A stretch of DNA of 64,000 bases from Panulirus ornatus (Eukaryota > Arthropoda > Malacostraca > Decapoda > Palinuridae), in contig NC_092289.1 of assembly GCF_036320965.1 (NCBI RefSeq), forward strand, positions 22,865,278 through 22,929,277. Reading direction: 5' to 3'. The translations under genes were made by a program, and so were the position numbers. Under the pieces are notes generated by a model. That model made no database searches and was not told the origin of the DNA. It saw only the letters and a list, made by a program, of their open reading frames with translations. Numbering within the stretch: the first letter of the stretch is position 1; the number at the start of each line of letters is the position of its first letter. This document shows positions 12,091-22,710 of this stretch, one piece after another.

Positions 12091-12154
12091 GAGACAGACA
12101 GCCAAACAACCAGCCAGACAGACAGACAGACACAGACAGAGAGTCAGACAGACG
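12091..12154. repeat. (CAGA)n imperfect tetranucleotide tract
   Basis: cagacagacagacagacac with short interruptions. Confidence 0.85.
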
Positions 12155-12255
12155 TGTACAGCCCTGCTAGACCCTCTTGCAAGGCTTGACAGGGTAATAC
12201 ACACTGGCCGGCCCGGAGCGCCACACATAATGACAGATCACCCACATGGCTCCTG

Positions 12256-12506
12256 ATGAATTCAGACGTTGCCATCTATTTTCTCATCATTACAGGAATT
12301 TTAATACGATGTGCTTCTCCTCACCCCATCCCCCCACTGATACCCCTTCCTGCCTGCTCTCCTCCTGCACACGAGATCAACACAAGTGACACAGATCCTC
12401 CGGTGTTGCCTGGTGTTGCAGAGGACTTGTTTTCCCTCCAGTCTTTGTTTCTATGTGATGTTTTTTTTTTCTTTTTACAACGGAGACCTGAAGACTTTGA
12501 TGCTGT

Positions 12507-12510
<4 letters not shown>
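12256..12510 (+). CDS. Candidate open segment with hydrophobic N-terminus
   Basis: The frame from the ATG at 12256 starts MNSDVAIYFLIITGILIRCA, which resembles a signal peptide or anchor. It continues Pro-rich for about 85 codons until a GA tract at 12509. An alternative reading is an exon beginning after tctcatcattacag at 12295. The frame also crosses a T10 run coding poly-Phe, which argues against a real protein. No family recognised. Confidence 0.18.

Positions 12511-12581
<71 letters not shown>
12509..12581. repeat. (AG)36 microsatellite
   Basis: Perfect AG tract. Confidence 0.98.
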
Positions 12582-12585
<4 letters not shown>

Positions 12586-12792
12586 ATACAGACATACATA
12601 CGTACACGCACTCACAGACACATATGTCGGAAACATACATACAGACTGCTGGACAGAACTCCTACGAGGAAAGATTTTTACGACAGTTGCCGGACCTGAC
12701 TGACTGACGTACGAACCTTAGACCCGCCTTACGTCAGTGACGTAGAAGGCTCCTCTTTCCCCCCTTCCCACCCTCTCCTCTCTACACTTCAG

Positions 12793-12795
<3 letters not shown>

Positions 12796-12861
<66 letters not shown>
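12796..12861. repeat. (CT)33 microsatellite
   Basis: Perfect CT tract. Confidence 0.98.
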
Positions 12862-12862
<1 letters not shown>

Positions 12863-13218
12863 AACGCTCCTGGCCAATGATGTAACACCCACCCACCCAG
12901 CGAGGGGTGGAGACACCTCTCACCATCTACTGGTTCCTTCCTTCAGAAGATAACATTGTTCTCTATGACTTCAATTACCAAACATCGTCTCTGAAATGTA
13001 TATACATATATTTTCTTTTTCCCGGGATATTACGTAACCGTTCATAATAATGACTTGGGACATGACCAAATAAGATTAACCTTACCCTTGCAGACAGGGG
13101 CGTACGTCTAACCCTTCCGTCTCTCCCTTTGATCACTTTCGTAAATCAGGAGAAAACTGCTTGTGGGGGGGCTGGGGGGGGTGGGTACCCATACTTCTTG
13201 TCAATACGTTGTAAACAC

Positions 13219-13245
13219 GTGTGTGTGTGTGTGTGTGTGTGTGTG
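13219..13245. repeat. (GT)13 microsatellite
   Basis: Perfect GT tract. Confidence 0.97.
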
Positions 13246-13306
13246 AGGCTCTGGATGAAGATACACAATGCCGGATTTAGGAAAACAAAATATTTCAAAC
13301 TAAAAC

Positions 13307-13343
13307 AGATAGATAGATAGATATAGATATAGATAGATAGATA
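13307..13343. repeat. (GATA)n microsatellite
   Basis: GATA units with two ATATAGATAT variants. Confidence 0.95.
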
Positions 13344-13611
13344 AAAAGACACGTCATATCATAATGTATTTATGGAATATTTATACAAAACTAGTTCATT
13401 AACATTACAATTTAAGACTGTGGCATAAAGCGTATGTGAAGATATCATGATTAGCGTATGAATGGCTAACTACGCCGTAAAATTATGCGTAAATTCGATA
13501 ATTTCGTTATGAAAGTAGTGACGCAAACATTCTAATATTCACGAATATTTTCTTGAAAAAAAAAGAATCTCGAAAAATGATTCTCCCAAAAAAGATGTGA
13601 AATTTGCGAAC
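13344..13611. other. AT-rich unique sequence
   Basis: No gene seen. Confidence 0.5.
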
Positions 13612-13680
13612 CAAAGACAAGGTCATCAAAGACAAGGTCATCAAAGACAAGGTCATCAAAGACAAGGTCATCAAAGATAA
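13612..13680. repeat. 15-bp minisatellite, 4.6 copies
   Basis: Unit ggtcatcaaagacaa, perfect except that the last copy has gataa. Confidence 0.96.
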
Positions 13681-13937
13681 AAGCTGCCTGATAACCCAGC
13701 CTTTGAATGCCCCTGGACCAGGATTTCCACCAATTCTGATATTTCAAATAATTCTGGAAAAACTCCCGTGAAAAATGAATGAAGGGAATCAGTTACGATT
13801 TTACGAATAAGGGGGACTCGAGTGAAGGATTTTTTACAGTCAGTGGAATTGTTACTATGGTTCATGTTGAAGGCTAATGACCATTTGGTGATAGACATGA
13901 AGATTATGTATTATACGGGAAAATAATTATATAAGAG

Positions 13938-14052
<115 letters not shown>

Positions 14053-14333
14053 ATTCCCATGAATCCACGGGGGGAAATGAAACACGATAAGTTCCCAAGT
14101 GCACTTTCGTGTAATAATCACATCATCAGGGGAGACACAAGAAGAGAAATATAACAATCATTTGATATACAACGAAGAGACGTAGCTAGGACGGCATTTG
14201 GTTAACAAGTGAGTATCGTATGTATATACCCCTGACATGAATCTCCTTCTGACAGACTGGGTCCCTCCCTAGCCTTAAAAAAAAAAATAAAGGACAAAAA
14301 AAAAGCCATTCTTGGAAAGTTCATTGAGAAACG

Positions 14334-14335
<2 letters not shown>

Positions 14336-14401
<66 letters not shown>
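14336..14401. repeat. (CT)33 microsatellite
   Basis: Perfect CT tract. Confidence 0.98.
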
Positions 14402-14405
<4 letters not shown>

Positions 14406-14499
14406 CAGCTTGCTTACTACACATATTTCGTAACGGTGGGTGATGTAAGAGGTCAAATTACACTGTCGGTACACACTCAGGATCTGTAATCACGCAACC

Positions 14500-14600
14500 T
14501 CACACACCCACCCCAACCCCACACCCACACCCCCAACCCCACACCCACACCCCCAACCCCACACCCACACCCCCACCCCACACCCCCACACCCCCACCCT
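14500..14600. repeat. 20-bp C-rich minisatellite, about 4 copies
   Basis: Unit acacccacacccccaacccc, decaying to accccc words at the right end. The top strand is almost free of G. Confidence 0.93.
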
Positions 14601-14677
14601 CAATGTGACTGATAAGAGGCTCAACTGTGTATCCTTCTCTATCTTAACCCACGTGGTATGTTGTGCTGTGCTACCGG

Positions 14678-15030
14678 CTTATCATAGCATACTTATCGCG
14701 TTACTTAGCATAGCATACTTATAGCGTTACTTATCATAGTATACCGATAGCGTTGCTTATCATAGTATACCGATAGCGTTACTTATCATAGTATACCGAT
14801 AGCGTTACTTATCATAGTATACCGATAGCGTTGCTTATCATAGTATACCGATAGCGTTACTTATCATAGTATACCGATAGCGTTACTTATCATAGTATAC
14901 CGATAGCGTTGCTTATCATAGCATACTTATCGCGCTAATTATCATGGCATACTTATAGCGTTACTTAGCATAATCATAGCGTTACTTAGCATACTTGTAG
15001 CGTTACTTATCATAGCGTTACTTGTAGCGT
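14678..15030. repeat. 26-bp minisatellite, about 12 copies
   Basis: Unit ttacttatcatagtataccg plus atagcg. The central eight copies are near identical, alternating gttgctt and gttactt. Edge copies have the variant catacttat(a/c)gcg and lose length, as expected for an array homogenised in the middle. Confidence 0.96.
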
Positions 15031-15120
15031 ACGAGGATGTGCCGAGCTGGAGATGTGGGGTGGTTGTATTACTGGCTTCTGTGTGCGACGCTCTGATTGG
15101 AGGGATGAGGCTATTATTTC

Positions 15121-15290
15121 ACAGACTCATTATCATCATTGTTATCATTACTTTCATAATTATCATCATCATTACTATTATCATCATTATCACCAGTGTA
15201 TTATCATTTTCATTATCACTGTCCCTATTATCATTATTACAGTATCATTAGTAATAGTCATAATTATCACTGCTATCATCATTAAATCTA
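15121..15290. repeat. ATC/ATT low-complexity tract
   Basis: tcattatcatcatt words in all frames. The Ile/His-rich peptides are artefacts. Confidence 0.85.
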
Positions 15291-15388
15291 TTCATCCTAT
15301 CTATTCCTCCTACATCTACTTTGCTGTTGGCACTACCAAACCGTCAACAATATAATCATTAAGATATTCATTCGTAAACATGAAAGAA

Positions 15389-15395
<7 letters not shown>

Positions 15396-15461
<66 letters not shown>
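15396..15461. repeat. (TC)33 microsatellite
   Basis: Perfect TC tract. Confidence 0.98.
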
Positions 15462-15463
<2 letters not shown>

Positions 15464-15660
15464 ACGGACTCGATCATTTTTCAACCTCCCTGTGTGGCAG
15501 CCAATGTACACACGCGGGTTGTCTGCTTCCTCTATTATTAATGGTGTTGACATCCCCCCATTTGTCGGGGCTAAGGGTGTAGACATGCACTACTGCAATG
15601 TGTCACCTGGCCAATCAGAGTCTTTGGTGAGGTCTTCATTGATGGGGAAGAGTACTTGAA

Positions 15661-15673
15661 GGGGGGAGGGGGG

Positions 15674-15729
<56 letters not shown>

Positions 15730-15764
15730 AGGTGCGTAAGAGAGAGAGAGAGTGAGGATGGGGA

Positions 15765-15828
<64 letters not shown>
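15661..15828. repeat. G-rich, (GT)22, (AG)7 and (AG)30 cluster
   Basis: Four low-complexity blocks within 170 bases: gggggg-rich at 15661-15674, GT to 15725, AG at 15738-15752 and AG at 15769-15828. Confidence 0.97.
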
Positions 15829-15829
<1 letters not shown>

Positions 15830-15918
15830 AATAAGGGAAAGAAGCCTTTCAAACTTATATTTACACAATGAGCTATGCTCGCCCCTGGACCACCTCACCT
15901 TCCTAAACTATTTCACAG

Positions 15919-16014
15919 AATTAAGACATCTCTCACTTCCATACATCAACCCCGCCTCCCCTCAACCTCCACCCCTCCATGATGAAGGCTGGCTCACAAT
16001 ACGAGGTATTAACG
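15919..16014 (+). CDS. Candidate 96-nt internal exon, unknown protein
   Basis: The acceptor side is pyrimidine-rich (cttcctaaactatttcacag, ending 15918). The donor at 16015 is gtaaga after ...attaacg. One frame is open throughout and reads ...SLPYINPASPQPPPL then HDEGWLTIRGIN. It starts with two bases of a split codon and ends with one base. The peptide looks natural, with a proline cluster followed by a mixed segment, but no family is recognised. The minus strand is also open here. Splice-like borders plus a 96-nt open frame are not rare by chance. Confidence 0.35.
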
Positions 16015-16144
16015 GTAAGAGTCGACTCAGCCAGGCATAAGGTTCGAGCAAAATCATAACGAGCGCTACAACACCGTCCGCCAGGGTGGGTTGGTTGCGC
16101 GTGTTGATCGATCGAACCAGACAGACAGGCGCCATGCAAATATT

Positions 16145-16152
<8 letters not shown>

Positions 16153-16238
<86 letters not shown>
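16153..16238. repeat. (CT)43 microsatellite
   Basis: Perfect CT tract preceded by a C9 run. It continues as ttcctttcctttag into a possible acceptor at 16251. Confidence 0.98.
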
Positions 16239-16241
<3 letters not shown>

Positions 16242-16251
16242 TTTCCTTTAG

Positions 16252-16329
16252 CTGGTGTTAATGTCCCTCGCGCTCGCTTGCCCCGGGCGAGCGGGGGAAT
16301 CTGTCCATAACATTGGTTATCACGATTAA
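16252..16329 (+). CDS. Weak candidate 3' exon after a CT tract
   Basis: Behind the (CT)n plus ttcctttag, the frame LVLMSLALACPGRAGESVHN runs 25 codons to a TAA at 16327. A GCTCGC/GCGAGC inverted pair lies within it. Two other frames are also open, so coding is far from certain. Confidence 0.18.
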   Translation: MVLMSLALACPGRAGESVHNIGYHD

Positions 16330-16938
16330 GTTACTGGAGGAGTTCGTTCGTTCGTTCACCAGAAGAGGTCTTGCGAGGAGTAAAGTGGTGTGTCGTCTTG
16401 TGGGCGGCCATTCTGGCCAGCGCAGACCCCCAGCGATCGTTCGCTTGTTTACCTTGGCAGGTGCGTTCGCCAACCTCTTTGAATTGATTGATTGATGGTG
16501 GATATCTGGCGCTACCGTTTTGAACCAGTCCTGAATTTATGACTTGGTTTTTCTTTTTTACAAAAGATTTTTCAGCGGAGTTTACCTCGAAAACAGGAAG
16601 TTATTCGGGAAACGCATGGATCCATAAATCCATAAAGCGAAATTCCATATGATAAATCCCGCTAAGAAATCTAAAAAAAAATATGACCTAAACCTTTACA
16701 AGTGACCTGCTGGGGAAGGCATAGCGAAAGTTAGCGAGTTAGGCTAACTCCTAGATCGACAGAGGACGTAGAGTAATTTATGGCCAAATCTCCAATGTGA
16801 GAGATGATACGTGTTGATCTATTCAGTCTGGGAAGAGGGACTATCAAGTGGTATGAGGTTCACATTCCTGTAGCTATACCCTCAACATACATAGATATGG
16901 CCGGCTTTCAAAACCGTCCTCAAGTGTTGCAAGACACA
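16330..16938. other. Unique sequence, no gene seen
   Basis: A roughly 70-codon minus-strand frame at 16258-16473 and a plus-strand one at 16313-16495 overlap each other, and neither has a recognisable motif. Confidence 0.45.
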
Positions 16939-17055
16939 GTTAAGCGAAACGTACTCTACAGCGAGAGATAGTTAAGCGAGACGTGTGCCACAGCGAGAGA
17001 TAGCTCAGCGAGACGCGTTCTACAGCGAAAGGTAACTAATCGAGACGTGATGCTC
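16939..17055. repeat. 32-bp minisatellite, 3.6 copies
   Basis: Unit gttaagcgagacgtgtgcca plus cagcgagagata; starts at 16939, 16971, 17003 and 17035. Confidence 0.95.
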
Positions 17056-17101
17056 ACACATAAAAAATTGGATTGCCTCGTAGTCTTTGAGCAGCCAGCC
17101 A

Positions 17102-17108
17102 GGGGGGG

Positions 17109-17185
<77 letters not shown>
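17102..17185. repeat. G9 run plus (GA)37 microsatellite
   Basis: Nine G lead directly into GA dinucleotides. Confidence 0.98.
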
Positions 17186-17187
<2 letters not shown>

Positions 17188-18036
17188 ACGTGCCCTTTGA
17201 GTAAGCTTCGCCTCTGTAGCACATACCCCGAGTAAAAGGCACACCTCCTTCACCTCCTTCTGAAGCGTAGTCCCGTCTGTGTTTAAACCGTGGTATAGCA
17301 TGTTAATGCCGCCATTACCCTCGCGTAACCTAGTCTGACCCCTGATGATCTACACTGTGCTAATGCCTTGTTAAAAGACGGTATTTTAACCTCATCCAAC
17401 ATTCTCTTTATAGTTCCTGATTTGAGTCTACTTGTGGACTCTTGTCTTGACAAAAAAAAAGACAACATTAACTTTGTGTTTTTAGTTCTTCTAAAAAGAG
17501 TCTCGTATAATTACCCTAAATAAATCACAGATATGTAGATCGGGTACTCACTCTGACGATATCGGCTCATTTCACACCTTGTGCTGTGAAATTCATTGAA
17601 TATCTGATTTTGAAAATGATTTACGTGCCTCTGTTTCAACGGCCAACTCGAGCAACTTAAACCTTATTATCACTAGGATGATAAAACACGCTTGATGACA
17701 TGCATTCACACGCTTATCTTGCTTATCTTATACACAAACCTGTTCATGACTCTGTAATTGAAGCTTAGTCGAAATCACTTCCGGTACAGCCAAAAGACAA
17801 AACTTAGCCCAACGGTAGCTACTATTGTTCCCTCAAAGGGGAAAGAGGGAAAAAATAAATAATTCAAATTCACAGGTTTTTGAAGACAATATCATCTAGA
17901 CAAAGGAGCAAAGTGTGCGACGATTTAGGAGGGAAATGATAAGTCATGTACCCACACAGAGGAAAGAAGGAAGTTCTAAAACAAGATTTGAGAGAGTTTA
18001 AATTGGTGTGAACCCGAGAATTACAAGTCTAGCGGT
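17186..18036. other. AT-rich unique sequence
   Basis: A minus-strand donor-like gtgagt (top-strand actcac at about 17550) follows a short open frame, but no acceptor of quality is seen. Confidence 0.45.
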
Positions 18037-18411
18037 GCGGGGGAGCTGTGTTCCTCCTACCGGGGGAGCTGGGGGAGCTGTGTTACCCCTGTCGGGGGAG
18101 CTGGGGGAGCTGTGTTACTCCTGTCGGGGGAGCTGGGGGAGCTGTGTTGCTCCTGTCGGGGGAGCTGGGGGAGCTGTGTTACTCCTGTCGGGGGAGCTGG
18201 GGGAGCTGTGTTACTCCTGTCGGGGGAGCTGGGGGAGCTGTGTTACTCCTGTCGGGGGAGCTGTGGAAGCTGTGTTCCTCCTACCGGGGGAGCTGTGGAA
18301 GCTGTGTTCCTCCTTCCGGGGGAGCTGGGGGAGCTGTGTTCCTCCTGTTGAGGGAGCTGGGGGAGCTTGTGTTCCTCCTGTCGGGGGAGCTGGGGGAGCT
18401 GTGGGGGATTT
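18037..18411. repeat. 32-bp G-rich minisatellite, about 11.5 copies
   Basis: Unit tgttactcctgtcgggggag plus ctgggggagctg. Since 32 is not a multiple of three, all three top-strand frames stay open and rotate, giving long frames (201 codons from 18048) that are repeat artefacts. Variants cluster at 18250-18320 (gtggaagctg). Confidence 0.97.
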
Positions 18412-18500
18412 CGATGATTAAAACAAGAAGGGCACACAGCCGCCTATGGGATAAGCCATCCCTTATCTACGTTTCTGAACTGGAAAATAACATGGAATCC

Positions 18501-18502
<2 letters not shown>

Positions 18503-18572
<70 letters not shown>
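18503..18572. repeat. (AT)35 microsatellite
   Basis: Perfect AT tract 90 bases after the 32-bp array. Confidence 0.98.
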
Positions 18573-18575
<3 letters not shown>

Positions 18576-18659
18576 CATTGCGCGATAGTATGCTTCATGT
18601 ATCTGCCTGGACGCCTTTCTTTCTCTACTAAGAACTTAACTCCTTCAGTATGACCACTG

Positions 18660-18875
18660 CACGACGCACGAATATAGCGTTACGATACTTGGGCACGACG
18701 GTACGACCCTTGAGCACGACGGTACGACCCTTGAGCACGTCAGTACGACATTTACGGACGACAGTGCGACACTCTGGGTATGATCGCCTAGCCTTCGACC
18801 TGACCCTTAAGGTTCACGTCAAAGATCATGTCGTCAAAGATCATGTCAAGCTCAAGAGTTGTACCGTCGTATTAA
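18660..18875. repeat. 21-bp family foldback locus 6
   Basis: Left arm of about four copies (18690-18770, cacgacggtacgacccttgag). The centre reads gggtatgatcgcctagcctt, cgacctgacccttaagg, then a doubled caaagatcatgtc. Right arm ctcaagagttgtaccgtcgt at 18850-18870. This is the best preserved complete left arm-centre-right arm example. Confidence 0.88.
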
Positions 18876-19052
18876 AGAGATTAATACAGCAGTGAAACAC
18901 TGCTGTATTTCTGTAACACTCCTGTATTTCTAGCTTTACTACCCTACTGGTCGACAATCCACAGCTGGTTACATGGTGGTTACATGAAAGTGTTCGACAA
19001 TCCACAGCTGGTTTGGCCCCAGCTGGTCGTTGACACTCGATTTCACACGGAA

Positions 19053-19060
19053 TATATAAG
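19053..19060 (+). promoter_or_regulatory. TATATAAG word, possible TATA box
   Basis: TATATAAG followed by a G-rich stretch and a GA tract. No initiator or downstream frame supports it. Confidence 0.12.
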
Positions 19061-19090
19061 AGGGAGGGGGGCTACTGAGTAAATTCTCCA

Positions 19091-19092
<2 letters not shown>

Positions 19093-19173
<81 letters not shown>
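19093..19173. repeat. (AG)40 microsatellite
   Basis: Perfect AG tract. Confidence 0.98.
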
Positions 19174-19175
<2 letters not shown>

Positions 19176-19525
19176 CATCAGCCATAACAAACGCCCTAAC
19201 CAATTTTTTTTCTTTTTTCATTATTCATTACCACATACCGGAAACCAACGGTCCATATATTATTATTCATTCAGGCGCGAATATTATCTTTATAAATATT
19301 TTTGTTTTCATTTTTCATTTGAAGTGCTGCCTATGATTATCAGCCAATAGCCATAACTTTGGTAAGGGAATATGTTGATGTATTTACCATAAATACAGTT
19401 ACTTAATGCAAATCTATCGATATAGCTCAGATGGATGGTAGTTTCTGGCTCAGTCGTCTGCTTTTGTTATAGTGAGGTGGATCTGCTTTAGTCTGATCTT
19501 GTAGAAGCCTGACCTTATTGTAATC
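19174..19525. other. AT-rich unique sequence
   Basis: Contains tatagctcagatggatggtag at about 19420, which recalls a tRNA A box, but no B box follows at the right distance. Confidence 0.45.
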
Positions 19526-19915
19526 TACCTCTGCTGTAACCTGGCTCTACTGAACTCTACTTCTGCTGTAACCTGGCTCTACTGAACTCTACTTCTGCTG
19601 TAGTCTGGCTCTACTGAACTCTACTGCTGCTGTAGTCTAGCTCTACTGAACTCTACTTCTGTTGTAGTCTAGCTCTACTGAACTCTACTTCTGCTGTAGC
19701 CTGCCTCTACTGAACTCTACTGCTGCTGTAGTCTGGCTCTACTGAACTCTACTTCTGCTGTAGTCTGGCTCTACTGAAGTCTACTTCTGCTGTAGTCTGG
19801 CTCCACTTGATATCACACTCTGCTGTAGCCTGGCACTACTGCAGCTTTGCTTTACTGTAATCTAGCTCTACTGTAGCCTGGCTCTGTTGTAACGAAACCC
19901 TGCTGTAGTCTGTCC
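19526..19915. repeat. 32-bp minisatellite, about 10-12 copies
   Basis: Unit tctggctctactgaactcta plus cttctgctgtag. The spacing of ctggct words (19573, 19605, ...) confirms 32. Copies decay towards both ends (cctggcactactgcagc, ctggctctgttgtaac). Confidence 0.95.
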
Positions 19916-20168
19916 AGTGTGCAGGTTGCGGGAAATGGAGTGTAGATAGTAAATGTCCCCTGGGAGACCCGTAGCCCAGCTACAAGTTAACCGAGTCTTT
20001 ACGCTTTTATGTTCAACTGTAAAGGGACATTACAGAGGAAAACGCAGGTCGAACAACCTGGTTTTACGTTCAAGTACACATCTAGTGTCGAGCTTGTTTG
20101 TCATACAAACATCACGTAAAACTACCGTACGATAGTAAGGAATAACAAGTGGGAGACAAGGAAAGAGG

Positions 20169-20171
<3 letters not shown>

Positions 20172-20262
<91 letters not shown>
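20172..20262. repeat. (GA)45 microsatellite
   Basis: Perfect GA tract. Confidence 0.98.
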
Positions 20263-20264
<2 letters not shown>

Positions 20265-20408
20265 GTATCCGGGTTTACTGTATCGACGGACATCAGGGTC
20301 CATAAAAGCGAGAATATGTTACTTTCAACATGGAAACCCCCGGCTGGCTATTCCGTTGGGCGACTAAACCATTACCTCCCAAGCGAACTCCAGCCCTAAC
20401 GACTTTAT

Positions 20409-20410
<2 letters not shown>

Positions 20411-20459
<49 letters not shown>
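20411..20459. repeat. (TC)24 microsatellite
   Basis: Perfect TC tract, only 148 bases from the preceding GA tract and opposite in strand. Confidence 0.98.
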
Positions 20460-20460
<1 letters not shown>

Positions 20461-20839
20461 GCTGGTAGGGGCGGGGTAGGTAGAGGGAAGGGTCAGCTTG
20501 TTTGATGTAATTAAGGTCATCATGGGGGTCAATTAAGGTTATTAGCTCCTTCCCTTCGTCTCCATTATTTAGCAGAGGCTTTCAGGTTATAGCTGGCCAA
20601 CAACCCCACCATATGTACCGAAGCCTCCTCCCCTACAACCCAGTACATATATATATATATATTATCATCATGCTGCGTTCAGAACAGTTCATCAATAACA
20701 TTTGTTATGACCTCTTCCCTATTGCTGCTAGGGAGTTGTTTGTTATACTGGCGTTATCAACACCCTGGTTATTATGCACAACAGTCCGTATATTGTTGTT
20801 TTTCTCCCTCTTCTTTTGATACGTTCAATGACAATAACA
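20460..20839. other. Unique sequence with a short (AT)8
   Basis: A minor AT tract at 20645-20662. No gene seen. Confidence 0.5.
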
Positions 20840-20960
20840 ACTGTAATTATCATAACCATTTTCATTATCATTATTATTATATTATCATTATTATAATTAT
20901 TATTATTATCATTATTATCATTATCATTATCATTATCACTATTATCATTATCATCATAAT
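20840..20960. repeat. ATT/ATC low-complexity tract
   Basis: attatcattatcattatc-type sequence. Confidence 0.9.
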
Positions 20961-21301
20961 GTCGTATTTTCCCATGATCTTGTTCATCTACTACACCCTC
21001 TTTTACTTCCCTTTCCAAAGACGTATAATCATGTGAGCCTCAAAAAACCTCTTTATCGCACTGAAGAGAGTCCAACACTCTTTATGAAGAAATTCCATTC
21101 CTCAATTTACACTAAAGACATTGGAAACTTTCCCATTCAGAAGGTGAGGCGGCGGATGATGACACGATAGAGGCAGCTCTCCCCTCCCACCTCGCTGTGC
21201 AGGGAAGTAAAACGCCATTACCAGCAATTAGCGAAGTTCTCTGGTGTATAAGGCAGAGTGGCACGCACACATGACCTCCTGCACGGACCACAGAACACTG
21301 C
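20961..21301. other. Unique sequence, no gene seen
   Basis: Mixed composition. Confidence 0.5.
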
Positions 21302-21645
21302 TAGAGTTAGCGGACGCATCGGATGGTCCCACAGACCAGTTGTAGAGCGATCAGACGCATTGGTTGGTCCCACAGATCAGTTGTAGAGCGATCAGACGCA
21401 TCGGTTGGTCCCACAGATCAGTTGTAGAGCGATCAGACGCATCGGTTGGTCCCACAGACCAGTTGTAGTGCGATCAGACGCATTGGTTGGTCCCACAGAT
21501 CAGTTGTAGAGCGATCAGACGCATCGGATGGTCCCACAGACCAGTTGTAGAGCGATCAGACGCATCGGTTGGTCCCGGAGACGAGCGCCTGTGTTGTCGG
21601 ATCCATTGGTTGGTCCAAGAGACCAAGGCCAGAGGTGTCGGACGC
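21302..21645. repeat. 41-bp minisatellite, about 8 copies
   Basis: Unit agttgtagagcgatcagacg plus catcggttggtcccacagatc. The first six copies differ at a few sites (catcgg/cattgg, gacc/gatc). The last two are decayed and run into other sequence. Confidence 0.95.
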
Positions 21646-21699
21646 AGCAGGAGTCAGTCCCAGACGCCAGAGATGTCGTTTCCTGATGGAGAAAGGTAA

Positions 21700-21850
21700 G
21701 CCGCGACGCGTCTTCGTGCAAGTCTGGATGAGGTGGACAGATGGCGACAGGTGGGGGTGACCAGATGCCAGTCTGGAAGGTGAGCAGATGGTGTCGGATA
21801 TGACCAGATGTGAGTCTGGAAGACAGACAGATGGTTTCCGATGAGGTTAC
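21700..21850. repeat. Degenerate CAGATG minisatellite
   Basis: About four copies of a 40-45 bp unit built on gaccagatg(c/t)cagtctgga and cagatggtgtc. Confidence 0.75.
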
Positions 21851-22007
21851 CACCATCTGTGGAACCGGATGGTGAAGAGATGGGGCAAGAACGACCCTTT
21901 GCACAGGAGGTGTATCAGGCGATCATCAGCGTCACCTGTGATGGACAGATGGCTCACAACCAAGACTACCATCTGTTCTCTCGGGCTCCTTTTAAAACAT
22001 TCACACA

Positions 22008-22095
22008 AAGCCAACATGTGTGTGTCTGTATGGCAGACAAAGCCAACATGTGTGTGTGTCTGTATAGAAGACAAAGCCAACATCTGTGCGTCACT
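22008..22095. repeat. 37-39 bp minisatellite, 2.3 copies
   Basis: The phrase aaagccaacatgtgtgtgt is repeated at about 22007, 22038 and 22073 with gtctgtat(g/a)..agac between. Confidence 0.85.
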
Positions 22096-22115
22096 CCGAT
22101 AAGACAGACTGAGGT

Positions 22116-22199
22116 CAGACGGTACGACCCTGAGTGTGACAGCCTGGACTCTGACCTTAAAGATGAAGGGTCGTCACGTCTTGCTCAAATGTCGTACCG

Positions 22200-22203
<4 letters not shown>
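22116..22203. repeat. 21-bp family foldback locus 7
   Basis: Compact example: cagacggtacgaccctgag on the left, centre with ctctgaccttaaagatgaag, right arm gctcaaatgtcgtaccgtcg. The right arm ends exactly where a (CT)n tract begins. Confidence 0.8.

Positions 22204-22274
<71 letters not shown>
22204..22274. repeat. (CT)35 microsatellite
   Basis: Perfect CT tract abutting the foldback locus. Confidence 0.98.
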
Positions 22275-22279
<5 letters not shown>

Positions 22280-22534
22280 ATCAGCGAACAGAAAACGAGA
22301 TATATCAGAGCACTACACACGGGGGTCGTCGGTCAGCCAGCGGGTCGCGTGTCGCAGGTCGTTAAGGCTTGTACTCAAGTTGATCCAGGGTCGTCAACCA
22401 CACAGGAAATATCTAAATTCACAGTCGTGTCACGACGGTCTTTATTACCTTGTTCTGTTCTCTTGTTACCGCCAGTGTCTATGATGTTGGCAAGGGCTGG
22501 GTCACGACTCTGTGTCTTTTTAAGCAAGACGTGA

Positions 22535-22710
22535 AGAATGGGGGTCGGATGGTGAGCTATGGGGGTGTGGGATGGTGAGTTATCGGGGATCGGATGGTGA
22601 GGTATGAGGGTGTGGGATGGTGAGGTATAAGGGTGTGAGATGGTAAAGTATGAGGGTGAGATGGTGAGGTATGGGTCGTGGGATGGTGAGGTATGGGGGG
22701 GACGACTGTG
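22535..22710. repeat. Degenerate GGATGGTGAG(G/T)TAT minisatellite
   Basis: About eight copies of a 20-24 base unit (gggatggtgaggtatgggg). Confidence 0.85.

Noticed and set aside
13612..13680. CRISPR-like direct repeats
   Set aside because: Units are contiguous with no spacers, in a eukaryotic repeat-rich context. The same applies to the 26-, 28-, 32- and 40-bp arrays.
17480..17700. Minus-strand exon ending at a gtgagt donor near 17550
   Set aside because: Acceptor side is weak and the peptide is built from AT-rich codons. No support beyond the donor.
18048..18653. 201-codon open frame with CVTPVGGAGGA-type repeats
   Set aside because: It is the 32-bp minisatellite read in rotating frames. 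All three frames are open, and it runs on into an (AT)n tract.
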